From the NCBI GenBank assembly GCA_910578755.1, contig CAJTSZ010000094.1, positions 1 to 8,017 on the forward strand: a stretch of 8,017 nucleotides of DNA, given 5' to 3'. Both the position numbers and the translations under genes were made by a program. The notes below the pieces were generated by a model that searched no databases, was not told where the DNA came from, and worked only from the letters and a program-made list of their open reading frames with translations. Source of the DNA: an uncultured Oscillospiraceae bacterium. GTDB lineage: Bacteria; Bacillota; Clostridia; Oscillospirales; Ruminococcaceae. Positions 1 to 5,150 of this stretch are shown in pieces. The first letter of the stretch is position 1; each line of letters opens with the position of its first letter.

Positions 1-184
1 GGCGTACCTTTTTGTAGAATACGGAGTGTCTTTGTTATGCTGTGGTAACCACACTTGATGGGCGATTATACCATTGCGCGCATTGCGCTTCATGGTATAA
101 CAAAAGTCCACAGCGGCTATAGGCGCTTTCTATATTGCCTTTGGCGCCCGAAGGAAGGTTCTTGTGATTGGAAATTGATGGAAA

Positions 185-206
185 CTATACCATGTACATG
201 GTATAG
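185..206. repeat. 22-bp perfect palindrome
   Basis: Bases 185-195 (CTATACCATGT) are the exact reverse complement of 196-206. No unpaired centre is left, so as DNA this resembles a dimeric repressor site, or it may extrude as a cruciform. Its arm TATACCAT also forms the arms of the inverted repeat at 66-100. It abuts, sharing base 206, the terminator-like hairpin to its right. The role is unknown. Confidence 0.6.
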
Positions 207-227
207 AAAAAGGCCTGGGCCTTTTTC
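206..227. terminator. Bidirectional terminator-like hairpin
   Basis: GAAAAAGGCC (206-215) pairs perfectly with GGCCTTTTTC (218-227), giving a GC core flanked by an A-tract on one side and a T-tract on the other, as in bidirectional rho-independent terminators. The GC core is short (four pairs, or three with a CTGG loop), so strength is uncertain. There is no recognised gene directly upstream on either strand within the window. Confidence 0.45.
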
Positions 228-230
228 TAA

Positions 231-592
231 TAATTATTATAAAGACAACTTGCTAAATAAGGTTTCCACCAACAATTATTACACTGAAAACAGCTTGAAA
301 AAGAAAGAAAACCCAATCAATTTTATAGTAACAATGTAGTAAAAGCCAAACATAGCGTTTGTTTTTAGTAATATTCTACATAAAAAATGTAGTAAAATCA
401 ATATGTTTCGGTATAATTTAGTAAAATCAGTAGTAATTGCAATTATGCCAAGATTTTTGGTTGAAAATGCCGAAAATTTAATAGAAAATTCTGCGGCAAT
501 TAACAAAATAGGGAATTTATACATAAATTTATAAAGGGAAAAAACTCTTTTTATTCATTATTATTCCAAAATCGTAAGCTTGCACCCGGCTT
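231..592. other. AT-rich intergenic stretch with short direct repeats
   Basis: No gene is credible here; the 81-residue minus-strand frame is a low-complexity, Phe/Ile-rich product of AT-rich DNA. Short direct repeats are present: AATGTAGTAAAA at 333-344 and 386-397, and TAGTAAAATCA at 390-400 and 419-429. CTACAT (376-381) and ATGTAG (387-392) form a small hairpin. The composition contrasts sharply with the GC-richer genes to the right. Confidence 0.5.
373..401 (-). promoter_or_regulatory. Possible leftward sigma-A promoter
   Basis: On the minus strand TTGATT (396-401) is followed after 17 nt by TAGAAT (373-378), a fair sigma-A match. It would drive transcription leftwards out of the window, through the palindromes at 185-227 and 66-100. 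AT-rich DNA gives such matches by chance, so this is tentative. Confidence 0.3.
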
Positions 593-622
593 TTGCCACA
601 GCATACCATAAGCAAGGGGGAC

Positions 623-655
623 AAAAAGGCCGGCAAGAGCTTTGCCGGCTTTTTT
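623..655. terminator. Bidirectional rho-independent terminator (second after rplA)
   Basis: GCCGGCAA (629-636) pairs with TTGCCGGC (642-649) around the loop GAGCT. An A5 tract lies on the left (623-627) and a T6 tract on the right (650-655), so the element can work on both strands. It lies downstream of a first terminator and gives the rpmG-secE-nusG-rplK-rplA transcript a tandem stop. Confidence 0.85.
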
Positions 656-687
656 GAAAAAAAACCGAAGGGGAAAACCCCTCCGGT
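656..687 (-). terminator. Rho-independent terminator of the rplA operon
   Basis: On the minus strand ACCGGAGGGG pairs with CCCCTTCGGT around a TTTT loop (one G-U pair). A run of T follows (A-run 657-664 on the plus strand). It starts 17 nt after the rplA stop codon. This shows that rplA is the last gene of its operon rather than being followed closely by rplJ-rplL. Confidence 0.9.
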
Positions 688-703
688 AATCAGTAAAACA
701 ATA

Positions 704-1393
704 TTAGCAGAATTTAGCTGGGCTAACCTTTACGCCAGGGCCCATTGTGGTAGCCAAAACGCAGGATTTTACGTATTGGCCTTTTGCAGCAGCTGGTTTT
801 GCTTTGATAATTGCGTTCATCAAAGTATCAAAGTTTTCCTGGAGTTTTTCAACGCCAAAGGAAGCCTTGCCAATAGGGCAGTGAATAATGTTTGTTTTAT
901 CCAAACGGTACTCAATTTTACCAGCTTTTGCTTCTGTAACAGCTTTTGCAACGTCTGGTGTAACGGTGCCGGCCTTTGGGGAAGGCATTAAGCCGCGTGG
1001 GCCCAATACTTTACCAAGGCGCCCTACAACACCCATCATGTCGGGGCTTGCAATAACAACGTCAAATTCCATCCAGCCGCCCTGAATTTTCTGCATCAGT
1101 TCTTCAGCGCCTGCATAGTCAGCGCCAGCAGCCAAAGCAGCATCTACTTTGTCGTCCTTGCAGAATACCAAAGCGCGAACTGTTTTACCTGTACCGTTTG
1201 GCAGTACAACGGCGCCGCGTACCTGCTGTTCAGCGTGACGGGAGTCTACACCAAGTCTTACGTGTACTTCTACAGTTTCATCAAATTTTGCTTTTGCGGT
1301 TTTTACGCAAAGGTCCAGAGCTTCCGCTGCCTCATACAGGTTTGCTGTATTCACCAGTTTGGCGCTGTCCTGATATTTTTTACCATGTTTCAT
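704..1393 (-). CDS. rplA: 50S ribosomal protein L1
   Basis: L1 binds 23S rRNA and forms the mobile L1 stalk at the ribosomal exit site; in many bacteria it also represses translation of its own rplK-rplA message. The 229-residue product has full family length. It carries the L1 signature around residues 119-142 (GRLGKVLGPRGLMPSPKAGT), the N-terminal start MKHGKKYQD, and a C-terminal part with KTNIIHCPIGK and an ending near TTMGPGVKVSP. The ATG at 1391-1393 is preceded by AAGGAGG (1405-1411 on the plus strand) with an 11-nt spacer. The gene follows rplK after 62 nt on the same transcript and is followed by two terminators. Nothing looks abnormal. Confidence 0.98.
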   Translation of the reverse strand: MKHGKKYQDSAKLVNTANLYEAAEALDLCVKTAKAKFDETVEVHVRLGVDSRHAEQQVRGAVVLPNGTGKTVRALVFCKDDKVDAALAAGADYAGAEELMQKIQGGWMEFDVVIASPDMMGVVGRLGKVLGPRGLMPSPKAGTVTPDVAKAVTEAKAGKIEYRLDKTNIIHCPIGKASFGVEKLQENFDTLMNAIIKAKPAAAKGQYVKSCVLATTMGPGVKVSPAKFC

Positions 1394-1455
1394 GTTCGTT
1401 TACTCCTCCTTATCCTGAGTGGTAATTGCGGAATTATCCTCCCACCCGGGGAGCA

Positions 1456-1881
1456 CTAATCTATTACCTCGACGCCCATTGCCCGTGCAGAACCTGCAAT
1501 CATGCTAATAGCAGCTTCCAGGCTTGCGGCATTGAGGTCAGGCATTTTTAACTCAGCAATTTTCTGAAGTTGTGCTTTTGTAATTTTAGCAACCTTTGTT
1601 TTGTTAGGAACACCGGAACCGCTTTCAATATTGCATTCTTTTTTAATCAATACAGCGGCAGGTGGTGTTTTGGTTATAAAAGAGAAAGAACGGTCTGCGT
1701 AAACAGTAATAACAACTGGGATTACCAGGCCAACGTCGTTTTTTGTTCTTTCGTTAAATTCTTTGGTGAAAGCCATGATGTTCACACCATGCTGACCAAG
1801 CGCTGGACCAACAGGTGGCGCGGGAGTCGCCTTTCCAGCAGGAATTTGCAGCTTAATGTAGCCTACAACTTTCTGAGCCAT
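1456..1881 (-). CDS. rplK: 50S ribosomal protein L11
   Basis: L11 binds the GTPase-associated region of 23S rRNA and, in stringent-response bacteria, is needed for activation of RelA-type enzymes. The product is 141 residues, the usual length. It shows the family's N-terminal region (MAQKVVGYIKLQIPAGKA, then PAPPVGPALGQHGVNIMAF) and the C-terminal rRNA-binding end (GSARAMGVEVID). The frame is open upstream to 1983, but the start at 1881 is chosen because the family begins there and because GGAGGTG (complement of 1892-1898) lies 10 nt before the ATG. The upstream gap to nusG is 141 nt and structured, which leaves room for its own leader control. Confidence 0.98.
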   Translation of the reverse strand: MAQKVVGYIKLQIPAGKATPAPPVGPALGQHGVNIMAFTKEFNERTKNDVGLVIPVVITVYADRSFSFITKTPPAAVLIKKECNIESGSGVPNKTKVAKITKAQLQKIAELKMPDLNAASLEAAISMIAGSARAMGVEVID

Positions 1882-1918
1882 TGTGTTATTGCACCTCCAT
1901 AGTAAAGTGGTTCGTATC

Positions 1919-2001
1919 GGAGCAACGGTAAATTTTATTGCTCCTCCCACAAGTACCGCCCCACCCAATGCAGGCCGGTACAAAACGGCTTACCCAAGCC
2001 G
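1919..2001 (-). promoter_or_regulatory. Three consecutive hairpins in the nusG-rplK gap
   Basis: Reading in the transcribed (minus) direction there are three stems. CGGCTT/AAGCCG has a GGGT loop (1986-2001). GTACCG/CGGTAC encloses about 17 nt (1953-1981). GGAGCAA/TTGCTCC has a 12-nt loop (1919-1944) and ends some 20 nt before the rplK ribosome binding site. No T-tract follows, so these are not simple terminators. They could be an RNA processing site or a leader for ribosomal protein autoregulation; I cannot match them to a known L1-binding site by eye. Confidence 0.45.
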
Positions 2002-2022
2002 GGAATTACCTCTTAAAAAAGT

Positions 2023-2544
2023 TTAGTCTATTGTCTCTACTTGATCCAGTTCAAGTTCTACCGGCGTTTCGCGGCCAAACATGGAAACAACAACCTTTAC
2101 CATGTTGTTTTCTGTATCCAGTTCCTCCACCACGCCAATAAATCCATCCAAGTAACCATCTGTAACCTTTACAGAATCACCTACCTGGAAGTTTACTTCA
2201 ACCTGTTTCTTTTCAACGCCAAGGGCAAGAACTTCTTCTTCGGAAAGGGGAACAGGTTTGGAACCAGGTCCAACAAACCCAGTGACGCCACGTATGTTGC
2301 GTACAACATACCAGGAATCATCTGTCATAATCATTTTGACAAGCACGTAGCCTGGGAAAATTTTGCGCTCTACTTCACGCTTTTTATTGTCCTTGATTTC
2401 TACAACGGTTTCGGTTGGCACCATAACGTCGCAAATCAAGTTATTGAGCTTGCGGTTTTCCACCGCGTTTTCAATGTCGGTGGCAACCTTGTTCTCATAA
2501 CCGGAATAGGTGTGCACCACATACCATTTTGCAGCTTCAGACAT
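2023..2544 (-). CDS. nusG: Transcription elongation and antitermination factor NusG
   Basis: NusG binds the RNA polymerase clamp through its NGN domain and acts on pausing and termination; its KOW domain contacts partners such as ribosomal protein S10 or Rho. The 173-residue product shows the NGN start WYVVHTYSGYENKV (residues 7-20), KIFPGYVLVKM (61-71), WYVVRNIRGVTGFVG (78-92) and the KOW motif (about 119-150, VGDSVKVTDGYLDGFIGVVE). The frame extends 15 bases further to a TTG, but the ATG at 2542-2544 is preferred because GGAGGG (complement of 2552-2557) sits 7 nt upstream. It lies 26 nt after secE in the same operon. Confidence 0.97.
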   Translation of the reverse strand: MSEAAKWYVVHTYSGYENKVATDIENAVENRKLNNLICDVMVPTETVVEIKDNKKREVERKIFPGYVLVKMIMTDDSWYVVRNIRGVTGFVGPGSKPVPLSEEEVLALGVEKKQVEVNFQVGDSVKVTDGYLDGFIGVVEELDTENNMVKVVVSMFGRETPVELELDQVETID

Positions 2545-2570
2545 TTTGATTCCCTCCAACAGGCAGAGAC

Positions 2571-2837
2571 TTAACTGTTGAACAGCCTAACCAGTGCGTT
2601 AAGCACAAAGTCCAGCCCGCCAACGGCAATGGCGGCAATAATAACAAACACAATAACAACGCCGGTGTTGTTGATGATTTGCTTTTTGCTTGGCCATACA
2701 ATCTTCTTCATCTCACCCTTAAGGTCTTTAAAGAAGCGTGTAGTAGATGAGGCGATACGCTTGAAAAGGTCTTTAAAGAAGCGTGTAGTAGATGAGGCGA
2801 TACGCTTGAAAAAGCCTGCTTTTTTTTCTTCAGCCAT
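2571..2837 (-). CDS. secE: Preprotein translocase subunit SecE with duplicated N-terminal segment
   Basis: SecE is the small membrane subunit that clamps SecY in the SecYEG protein-export channel. The product of 88 residues has the conserved amphipathic part GEMKKIVWPSKKQI (residues 41-54) followed by one transmembrane helix (about 57-82), as in single-helix Gram-positive SecE proteins. It is longer than usual because residues 10-24 (FKRIASSTTRFFKDL) are repeated exactly at 25-39, encoded by a 45-bp perfect tandem duplication. Without it the protein would be 73 residues, a normal size. The frame is kept and the conserved core is intact, so the protein is probably functional. The start ATG (2835-2837) has only a modest AAGGCGG-like site and lies 19 nt after rpmG. 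Confidence 0.95.
   Translation of the reverse strand: MAEEKKAGFFKRIASSTTRFFKDLFKRIASSTTRFFKDLKGEMKKIVWPSKKQIINNTGVVIVFVIIAAIAVGGLDFVLNALVRLFNS
2721..2810. repeat. Perfect 45-bp tandem duplication inside secE
   Basis: Bases 2721-2765 and 2766-2810 are identical in all 45 positions; two more bases (2811-2812, AA) continue the period. The unit length is a multiple of three, so it adds 15 residues to SecE without a frameshift. Full identity, including synonymous positions, points to a recent event or to an assembly artefact. Confidence 0.97.
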
Positions 2838-2856
2838 TTTACAGTCCGCCTTTCGC

Positions 2857-3006
2857 CTACTTTGTTTCCTTATGAACGGTGTGTTTTTTGCAGAACTTGC
2901 AGTATTTGCTCATTTCAAGTCTGTCTGGGTCGTTTTTCTTGTTTTTCTTTGTGTTGTAGTTGCGCTGTTTGCACTCTGTGCAAGCCATAGTAACTTTAAT
3001 CCTCAT
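2857..3006 (-). CDS. rpmG: 50S ribosomal protein L33, zinc-binding form
   Basis: L33 is a small protein of the large ribosomal subunit near the E site. The 49-residue product begins MRIKVTMACTEC and contains two CxxC pairs (Cys9/Cys12 and Cys36/Cys39). This is the four-cysteine zinc ribbon of the C-plus form, as opposed to the cysteine-less paralogue used under zinc limitation in many Firmicutes. It also has the family stretch RNYNTKKNKKNDPDRLEMSKYC. GGAGGTG (complement of 3012-3018) lies 5 nt before the ATG. It is the first gene of the operon, with about 90 nt of leader after the promoter, and is followed by secE after 19 nt, the usual Firmicutes order. Confidence 0.97.
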   Translation of the reverse strand: MRIKVTMACTECKQRNYNTKKNKKNDPDRLEMSKYCKFCKKHTVHKETK

Positions 3007-3103
3007 ATCGGCACCTCCTGATAGAACGGATTTTTTTGCCTCCCTCGTAAAGGGAACGCGTTTATTTTGGACATAAAAAAATAACCCTTTTAGAGGTATT
3101 TAC

Positions 3104-3132
3104 ACTATATCATAGCAAAACCCCTTCGTCAA
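3104..3132 (-). promoter_or_regulatory. Sigma-A promoter of rpmG-secE-nusG-rplK-rplA
   Basis: On the minus strand TTGACG (3127-3132) and TATAGT (3104-3109) are separated by exactly 17 nt, near consensus at both boxes. The start site would be near 3097, giving a leader of about 90 nt before rpmG. No other good promoter was seen inside the operon, so the five genes probably share this one. Confidence 0.8.
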
Positions 3133-3225
3133 TGCTTTTTTTTGGCTTTTTACTGCGATTTATTCATATTGCAAGGGTTAGCCCTTTTTTATAAAACAAC
3201 TCTTGTCCGAATTGCGCAAACCCCC

Positions 3226-3254
3226 TGTAAAACCGCGGCCGGGTATGCTATACT
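3226..3254 (+). promoter_or_regulatory. Extended -10 promoter of the DUF1847 gene
   Basis: TATACT (3249-3254) is preceded by TGC, giving an extended -10 (TGnTATACT). A weak TGTAAA (3226-3231) lies 17 nt upstream. The predicted start near 3261 would exclude the ATG at 3272 as translation start and supports the ATG at 3317. The same TGCTATACT block is found before the transporter gene at 6061-6069. Confidence 0.65.
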
Positions 3255-3291
3255 AAAGCTGTTTAGGCCCCATGGCGGAGCCTATAGCTTT
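3255..3291 (+). promoter_or_regulatory. Interrupted inverted repeat at the DUF1847 transcription start
   Basis: AAAGCT (3255-3260) and TAGGC (3264-3268) are mirrored by GCCTA (3280-3284) and AGCTTT (3286-3291), 11 matched base pairs around an 11-nt centre. It starts directly after the -10 box, so the outer arms overlap the start site. This suits a repressor operator better than an RNA leader, though the inner TAGGC/GCCTA stem would be transcribed. No regulator gene is nearby. Confidence 0.4.
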
Positions 3292-3316
3292 GCAAAATAA
3301 AGGAGGAATAGCCCAA

Positions 3317-3955
3317 ATGTACCAGTGCGCAAAATGCGGCCAGGTGGGCTGTAAATTTGGGGATTTAACAAAAACCCTGCCCAGCTGCCCCAGTAAGGAC
3401 GAACAATTACAGGAAGAGGTAAAGCAAAAATACCTGGAGAAAGAAAACCGCAAAATAGCCTACAATGCGGCCTTGGTGGAAGCCGAAGGCTACTGCCAGC
3501 AGTGCCGCGTAGAGGAAACCATTAGCTTTTTAAAAAAGTGCGGCTACCAAAAAATTGGCTTGGTGTTCTGTGTGGGCCTGCAAAAGGAGGCCAGGGAGTT
3601 TGTCAATATTATGGAGTACCACGGCTTTGAAATGGTTTCTGTCCTGTGCAAAAACGGCGGCATACCCAAAAGCGTTTTGGGCATTACCGACCAGCAAACC
3701 TGCCACGGCAACTGCCAAATAGAATCTATGTGCAACCCCATTGGCCAGGCGGAAACCATGAACAAGGCCGGCGTGGAATTTAACATCCTGTTGGGCCTGT
3801 GCGTGGGCCACGACACATTGGCTCTAAAATATCTGAAAGCCCCAACAACAGTTTTGGCCGTAAAGGACCGGGTAACCGGCCACAACCCCCTGGCCCCAAT
3901 TTACCAGGCCCAGGGCTATTACAAGAAAAAGCTGTACCCGCCAAAAAATGACTAA
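3317..3955 (+). CDS. DUF1847 family cysteine-rich, probably metal-binding protein
   Basis: This 212-residue protein matches, from memory, the DUF1847 family found in clostridia and archaea, described only as uncharacterised metal-binding proteins. It has 13 cysteines. The N-terminus has Cys4-x2-Cys7 and Cys12; further groups are CQQC (60-63), IGLVFCVGL (80-88), VLCKNGGIPK (109-118), TCHGNCQIESMCNPIGQAE (128-146, Cys129/133/139) and LCVGHDT (161-167). The centre alternates hydrophobic strands and helices, suggesting an alpha/beta fold that carries Cys ligands for metal or a cluster. No signal peptide or membrane helix is seen. The ATG at 3317 has AAAGGAGG (3299-3306) 10 nt upstream; the in-frame ATG at 3272 lies too close to the predicted transcription start. 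The gene is a single unit with its own promoter and terminator, divergent from the ribosomal operon. The reaction is unknown. Confidence 0.88.
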   Translation: MYQCAKCGQVGCKFGDLTKTLPSCPSKDEQLQEEVKQKYLEKENRKIAYNAALVEAEGYCQQCRVEETISFLKKCGYQKIGLVFCVGLQKEAREFVNIMEYHGFEMVSVLCKNGGIPKSVLGITDQQTCHGNCQIESMCNPIGQAETMNKAGVEFNILLGLCVGHDTLALKYLKAPTTVLAVKDRVTGHNPLAPIYQAQGYYKKKLYPPKND

Positions 3956-3978
3956 GCAAAAAGGACGCTTTTATGCAG

Positions 3979-4020
3979 AATACGGTGTAACCCGGTAAAA
4001 CAGGTTACACCGTATTTTTT
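3979..4020 (+). terminator. Rho-independent terminator of the DUF1847 gene
   Basis: AATACGGTGTAACC (3979-3992) pairs perfectly over 14 bp with 4003-4016 around a 10-nt loop, and T residues follow to 4020. It starts 23 nt after the stop codon. Confidence 0.93.
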
Positions 4021-4104
4021 GTTGCAGCAAGGTAAATATTAACTTTTACACAGCAACAGCCGCTGGCCTTGTTGTTATTATAAACTTCAATATTCTCTAT
4101 AAAA

Positions 4105-4138
4105 GAATTATAAAAGCCGGGGCCCCGTTTTACAATTC
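4105..4138 (-). terminator. Terminator-like hairpin after the CxxC membrane protein gene
   Basis: GAATT-A-TAAAA-GC-CGG pairs with CCG-TTTTA-C-AATTC around the loop GGCC, with a mismatch and a two-base bulge. It begins two bases beyond the minus-strand stop codon (4140-4142). The T-rich flank in the minus direction supports termination of that gene; the near symmetry may let it work on both strands. Confidence 0.6.
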
Positions 4139-4139
4139 T

Positions 4140-4715
4140 TTATTTCTCGTTTAAAATATGCTGTACCTCATTCCACTCAATAACCGGCTCATTTTTCTGA
4201 AGCACTCCGGCGGTCTGTTTCGTTTTGTTTCCAATTTTAATTAAGTTCAGAACAAGGCTGCCTGCTCCAACCAAGAGGCAGATTCCGGCAGCGGCCAGGG
4301 CAATCATCAGGTTGTTTTCTACTCCGGAAAAGAAGTAGCACCCAGCGCCAATAATAACGGCAAGAATCACGCAGACGATAGGCGTGCTGAACATATCGTT
4401 CTTCATACCGGTAAGGCCCCAGGTTTGGGGCTTATGGCAATGGGGGCATTCGTCCTTAAAGGCCTTAACATAAATATGCTTCTCCGTTGCATTGTTATAT
4501 GCCTCTTTTACGGCGCTTACTAAGTTGTTATGGGCCATTTTGTTTAATTCGTTTTGCTTTTTATCGTCCAAAGCTTTGTAATTGCTGTTGAGCTCTGCCT
4601 GCATACCGGAAATTACAGCCTGTTGGGGGCCGCTGTCCGCCATGCAATGTTCGCAGCAGAAGGAATATGTTACTTTAATTGACTCTGTTTTTGTATGTTT
4701 GTAATAGCTGCCCAA
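4140..4715 (-). CDS. Membrane protein with two CxxC motifs, function unknown
   Basis: I do not recognise this 191-residue protein. The N-terminal half (1-107) is soluble and polar, with FCCEHC (Cys21-x2-Cys24) and ECPHC (Cys90-x2-Cys93). The pairs are separated by a probably helical segment (about 35-78), so together they could form one four-Cys zinc ribbon. Two hydrophobic helices follow (about 111-130 and 135-158) with a short loop, and the tail (159-191) is polar. There is no N-terminal signal peptide. The start is a TTG: no ATG occurs before residue 25, and AGGAGG (complement of 4726-4731) lies 10 nt upstream of the TTG. The gene is alone on its transcript, with a consensus promoter about 165 bases upstream. 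Zinc-ribbon membrane proteins of this shape occur in many clostridia without assigned roles. Confidence 0.8.
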   Translation of the reverse strand: MGSYYKHTKTESIKVTYSFCCEHCMADSGPQQAVISGMQAELNSNYKALDDKKQNELNKMAHNNLVSAVKEAYNNATEKHIYVKAFKDECPHCHKPQTWGLTGMKNDMFSTPIVCVILAVIIGAGCYFFSGVENNLMIALAAAGICLLVGAGSLVLNLIKIGNKTKQTAGVLQKNEPVIEWNEVQHILNEK

Positions 4716-4878
4716 TTTTATACTTCCTCCTATGGCTTGTGTGAAAAATCAAAAATGCTCGAAATACACCCAGTATTCCTACGCTTTTTTCCTCGTATCT
4801 TCTCGCCCCCTTGCGAAAAAACCGTCAATTTCTCTATTTTCAAACAAACCCTAATATAAAATATTTTTTCTATTTACA
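4716..4878 (-). promoter_or_regulatory. Long 5' leader of the CxxC membrane protein gene
   Basis: About 155 nt separate the predicted transcription start (near 4872) from the TTG start. The leader has an AT-rich first part, a purine-rich part (AAGGGGGCGAGAAG on the minus strand) and a small hairpin AATAC/GTATT (4763-4777). No known riboswitch class is evident by eye and no intrinsic terminator is seen, so regulation is unproven. Confidence 0.35.
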
Positions 4879-4906
4879 ATTATAGATTTTCCTGCTGAAA
4901 TGTCAA
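4879..4906 (-). promoter_or_regulatory. Consensus sigma-A promoter of the CxxC membrane protein gene
   Basis: On the minus strand TTGACA (4901-4906) and TATAAT (4879-4884) both match the sigma-A consensus perfectly, with a 16-nt spacer. Such a promoter should be strong unless repressed. Directly upstream (4917-4960) lies a tract of G-runs on the plus strand. Confidence 0.85.
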
Positions 4907-4916
4907 CATTTCTTTT

Positions 4917-4960
4917 GGGGTATTTGGGGTTCTTTTGTTGTTTTGGGAGGTTTTTGGGGG
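4917..4960 (+). other. G-run tract, loose quadruplex candidate
   Basis: The plus strand has GGGG (4917-4920), GGGG (4926-4929), GGG (4945-4947) and GGGGG (4956-4960) separated by T-rich spacers of 5, 15 and 8 bases. A three-tier G-quadruplex is possible, but the long middle loop makes it weak. The rest of 4961-5090 shows no gene or clear element. Confidence 0.3.
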
Positions 4961-5090
4961 TTTTTGAAAATATCTGTGTGACAAACGAGTTTGTTTTTCA
5001 ATGTTGGCAAGGCGCTCATGCAGCTTTTCACAAATCCCGTTTCCGGGCTTGCTGGAGATATGCCCCCCTTTATTACCAGCCTCAAATAGA

Positions 5091-5144
5091 AAAGAAAAAG
5101 ACAGCTGCTATGCAATGGGGGAACCCTTTTGCATGGCAGCTGTC
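5091..5144 (-). terminator. Rho-independent terminator of the secreted-protein gene
   Basis: GACAGCTGC (5100-5108) pairs with GCAGCTGTC (5136-5144). The stem continues through a T-G pair, then ATGCAA (5110-5115) with TTGCAT (5129-5134), and GGG/CCC in the loop. On the minus strand the stem is followed by TTTTTCTTTTC. It begins 6 nt after the stop codon. Confidence 0.93.
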
Positions 5145-5150
5145 CTTAGT

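Larger units (their letters stand above)
1..230. other. Gene-free region dense in palindromes
   Basis: I find no credible gene here. The longest reading frame starts at a TTG without a ribosome binding site and runs straight through palindromes. Several inverted repeats are visible: TGTGGT/ACCACA around 41-53; TTATACCAT (66-74) with ATGGTATAA (92-100), whose loop holds a second GCGC/GCGC pair (76-79 and 85-88); a 22-bp perfect palindrome (185-206); and a terminator-like hairpin (206-227). The element TATACCAT or its complement occurs four times (67-74, 92-99, 187-194, 198-205). It could be the leader or operator region of a gene beyond the left edge, or the remnant of a small repeat. I could not match it to the L10 (rplJ) leader, which often follows rplA in Firmicutes. 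Confidence 0.5.

Noticed and set aside
55..339. 94-residue plus-strand reading frame at the left edge
   Set aside because: It starts at TTG without a ribosome binding site, runs through two palindromes and a terminator-like hairpin, and has no family character.
279..524. 81-residue minus-strand reading frame
   Set aside because: It lies in AT-rich DNA, has a low-complexity Phe/Ile/Leu composition, and has no convincing ribosome binding site.
1..600. L10 (rplJ-rplL) leader downstream of rplA
   Set aside because: I looked on the minus strand for the conserved leader blocks and did not find them; the palindromes here do not resemble that leader.
593..991. 132-residue plus-strand frame antisense to rplA
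   Set aside because: It overlaps a terminator and the well-supported rplA gene; it is a shadow frame.
2041..2574. 177-residue plus-strand frame antisense to nusG
   Set aside because: It is long only because it mirrors the nusG coding frame; its composition is unlike a real protein and it has no ribosome binding site.
3173..3188. AAGGG-TTAG-CCCTT followed by T residues as a terminator
   Set aside because: The stem is only five pairs and no plus-strand gene lies upstream; it sits between two divergent promoters.
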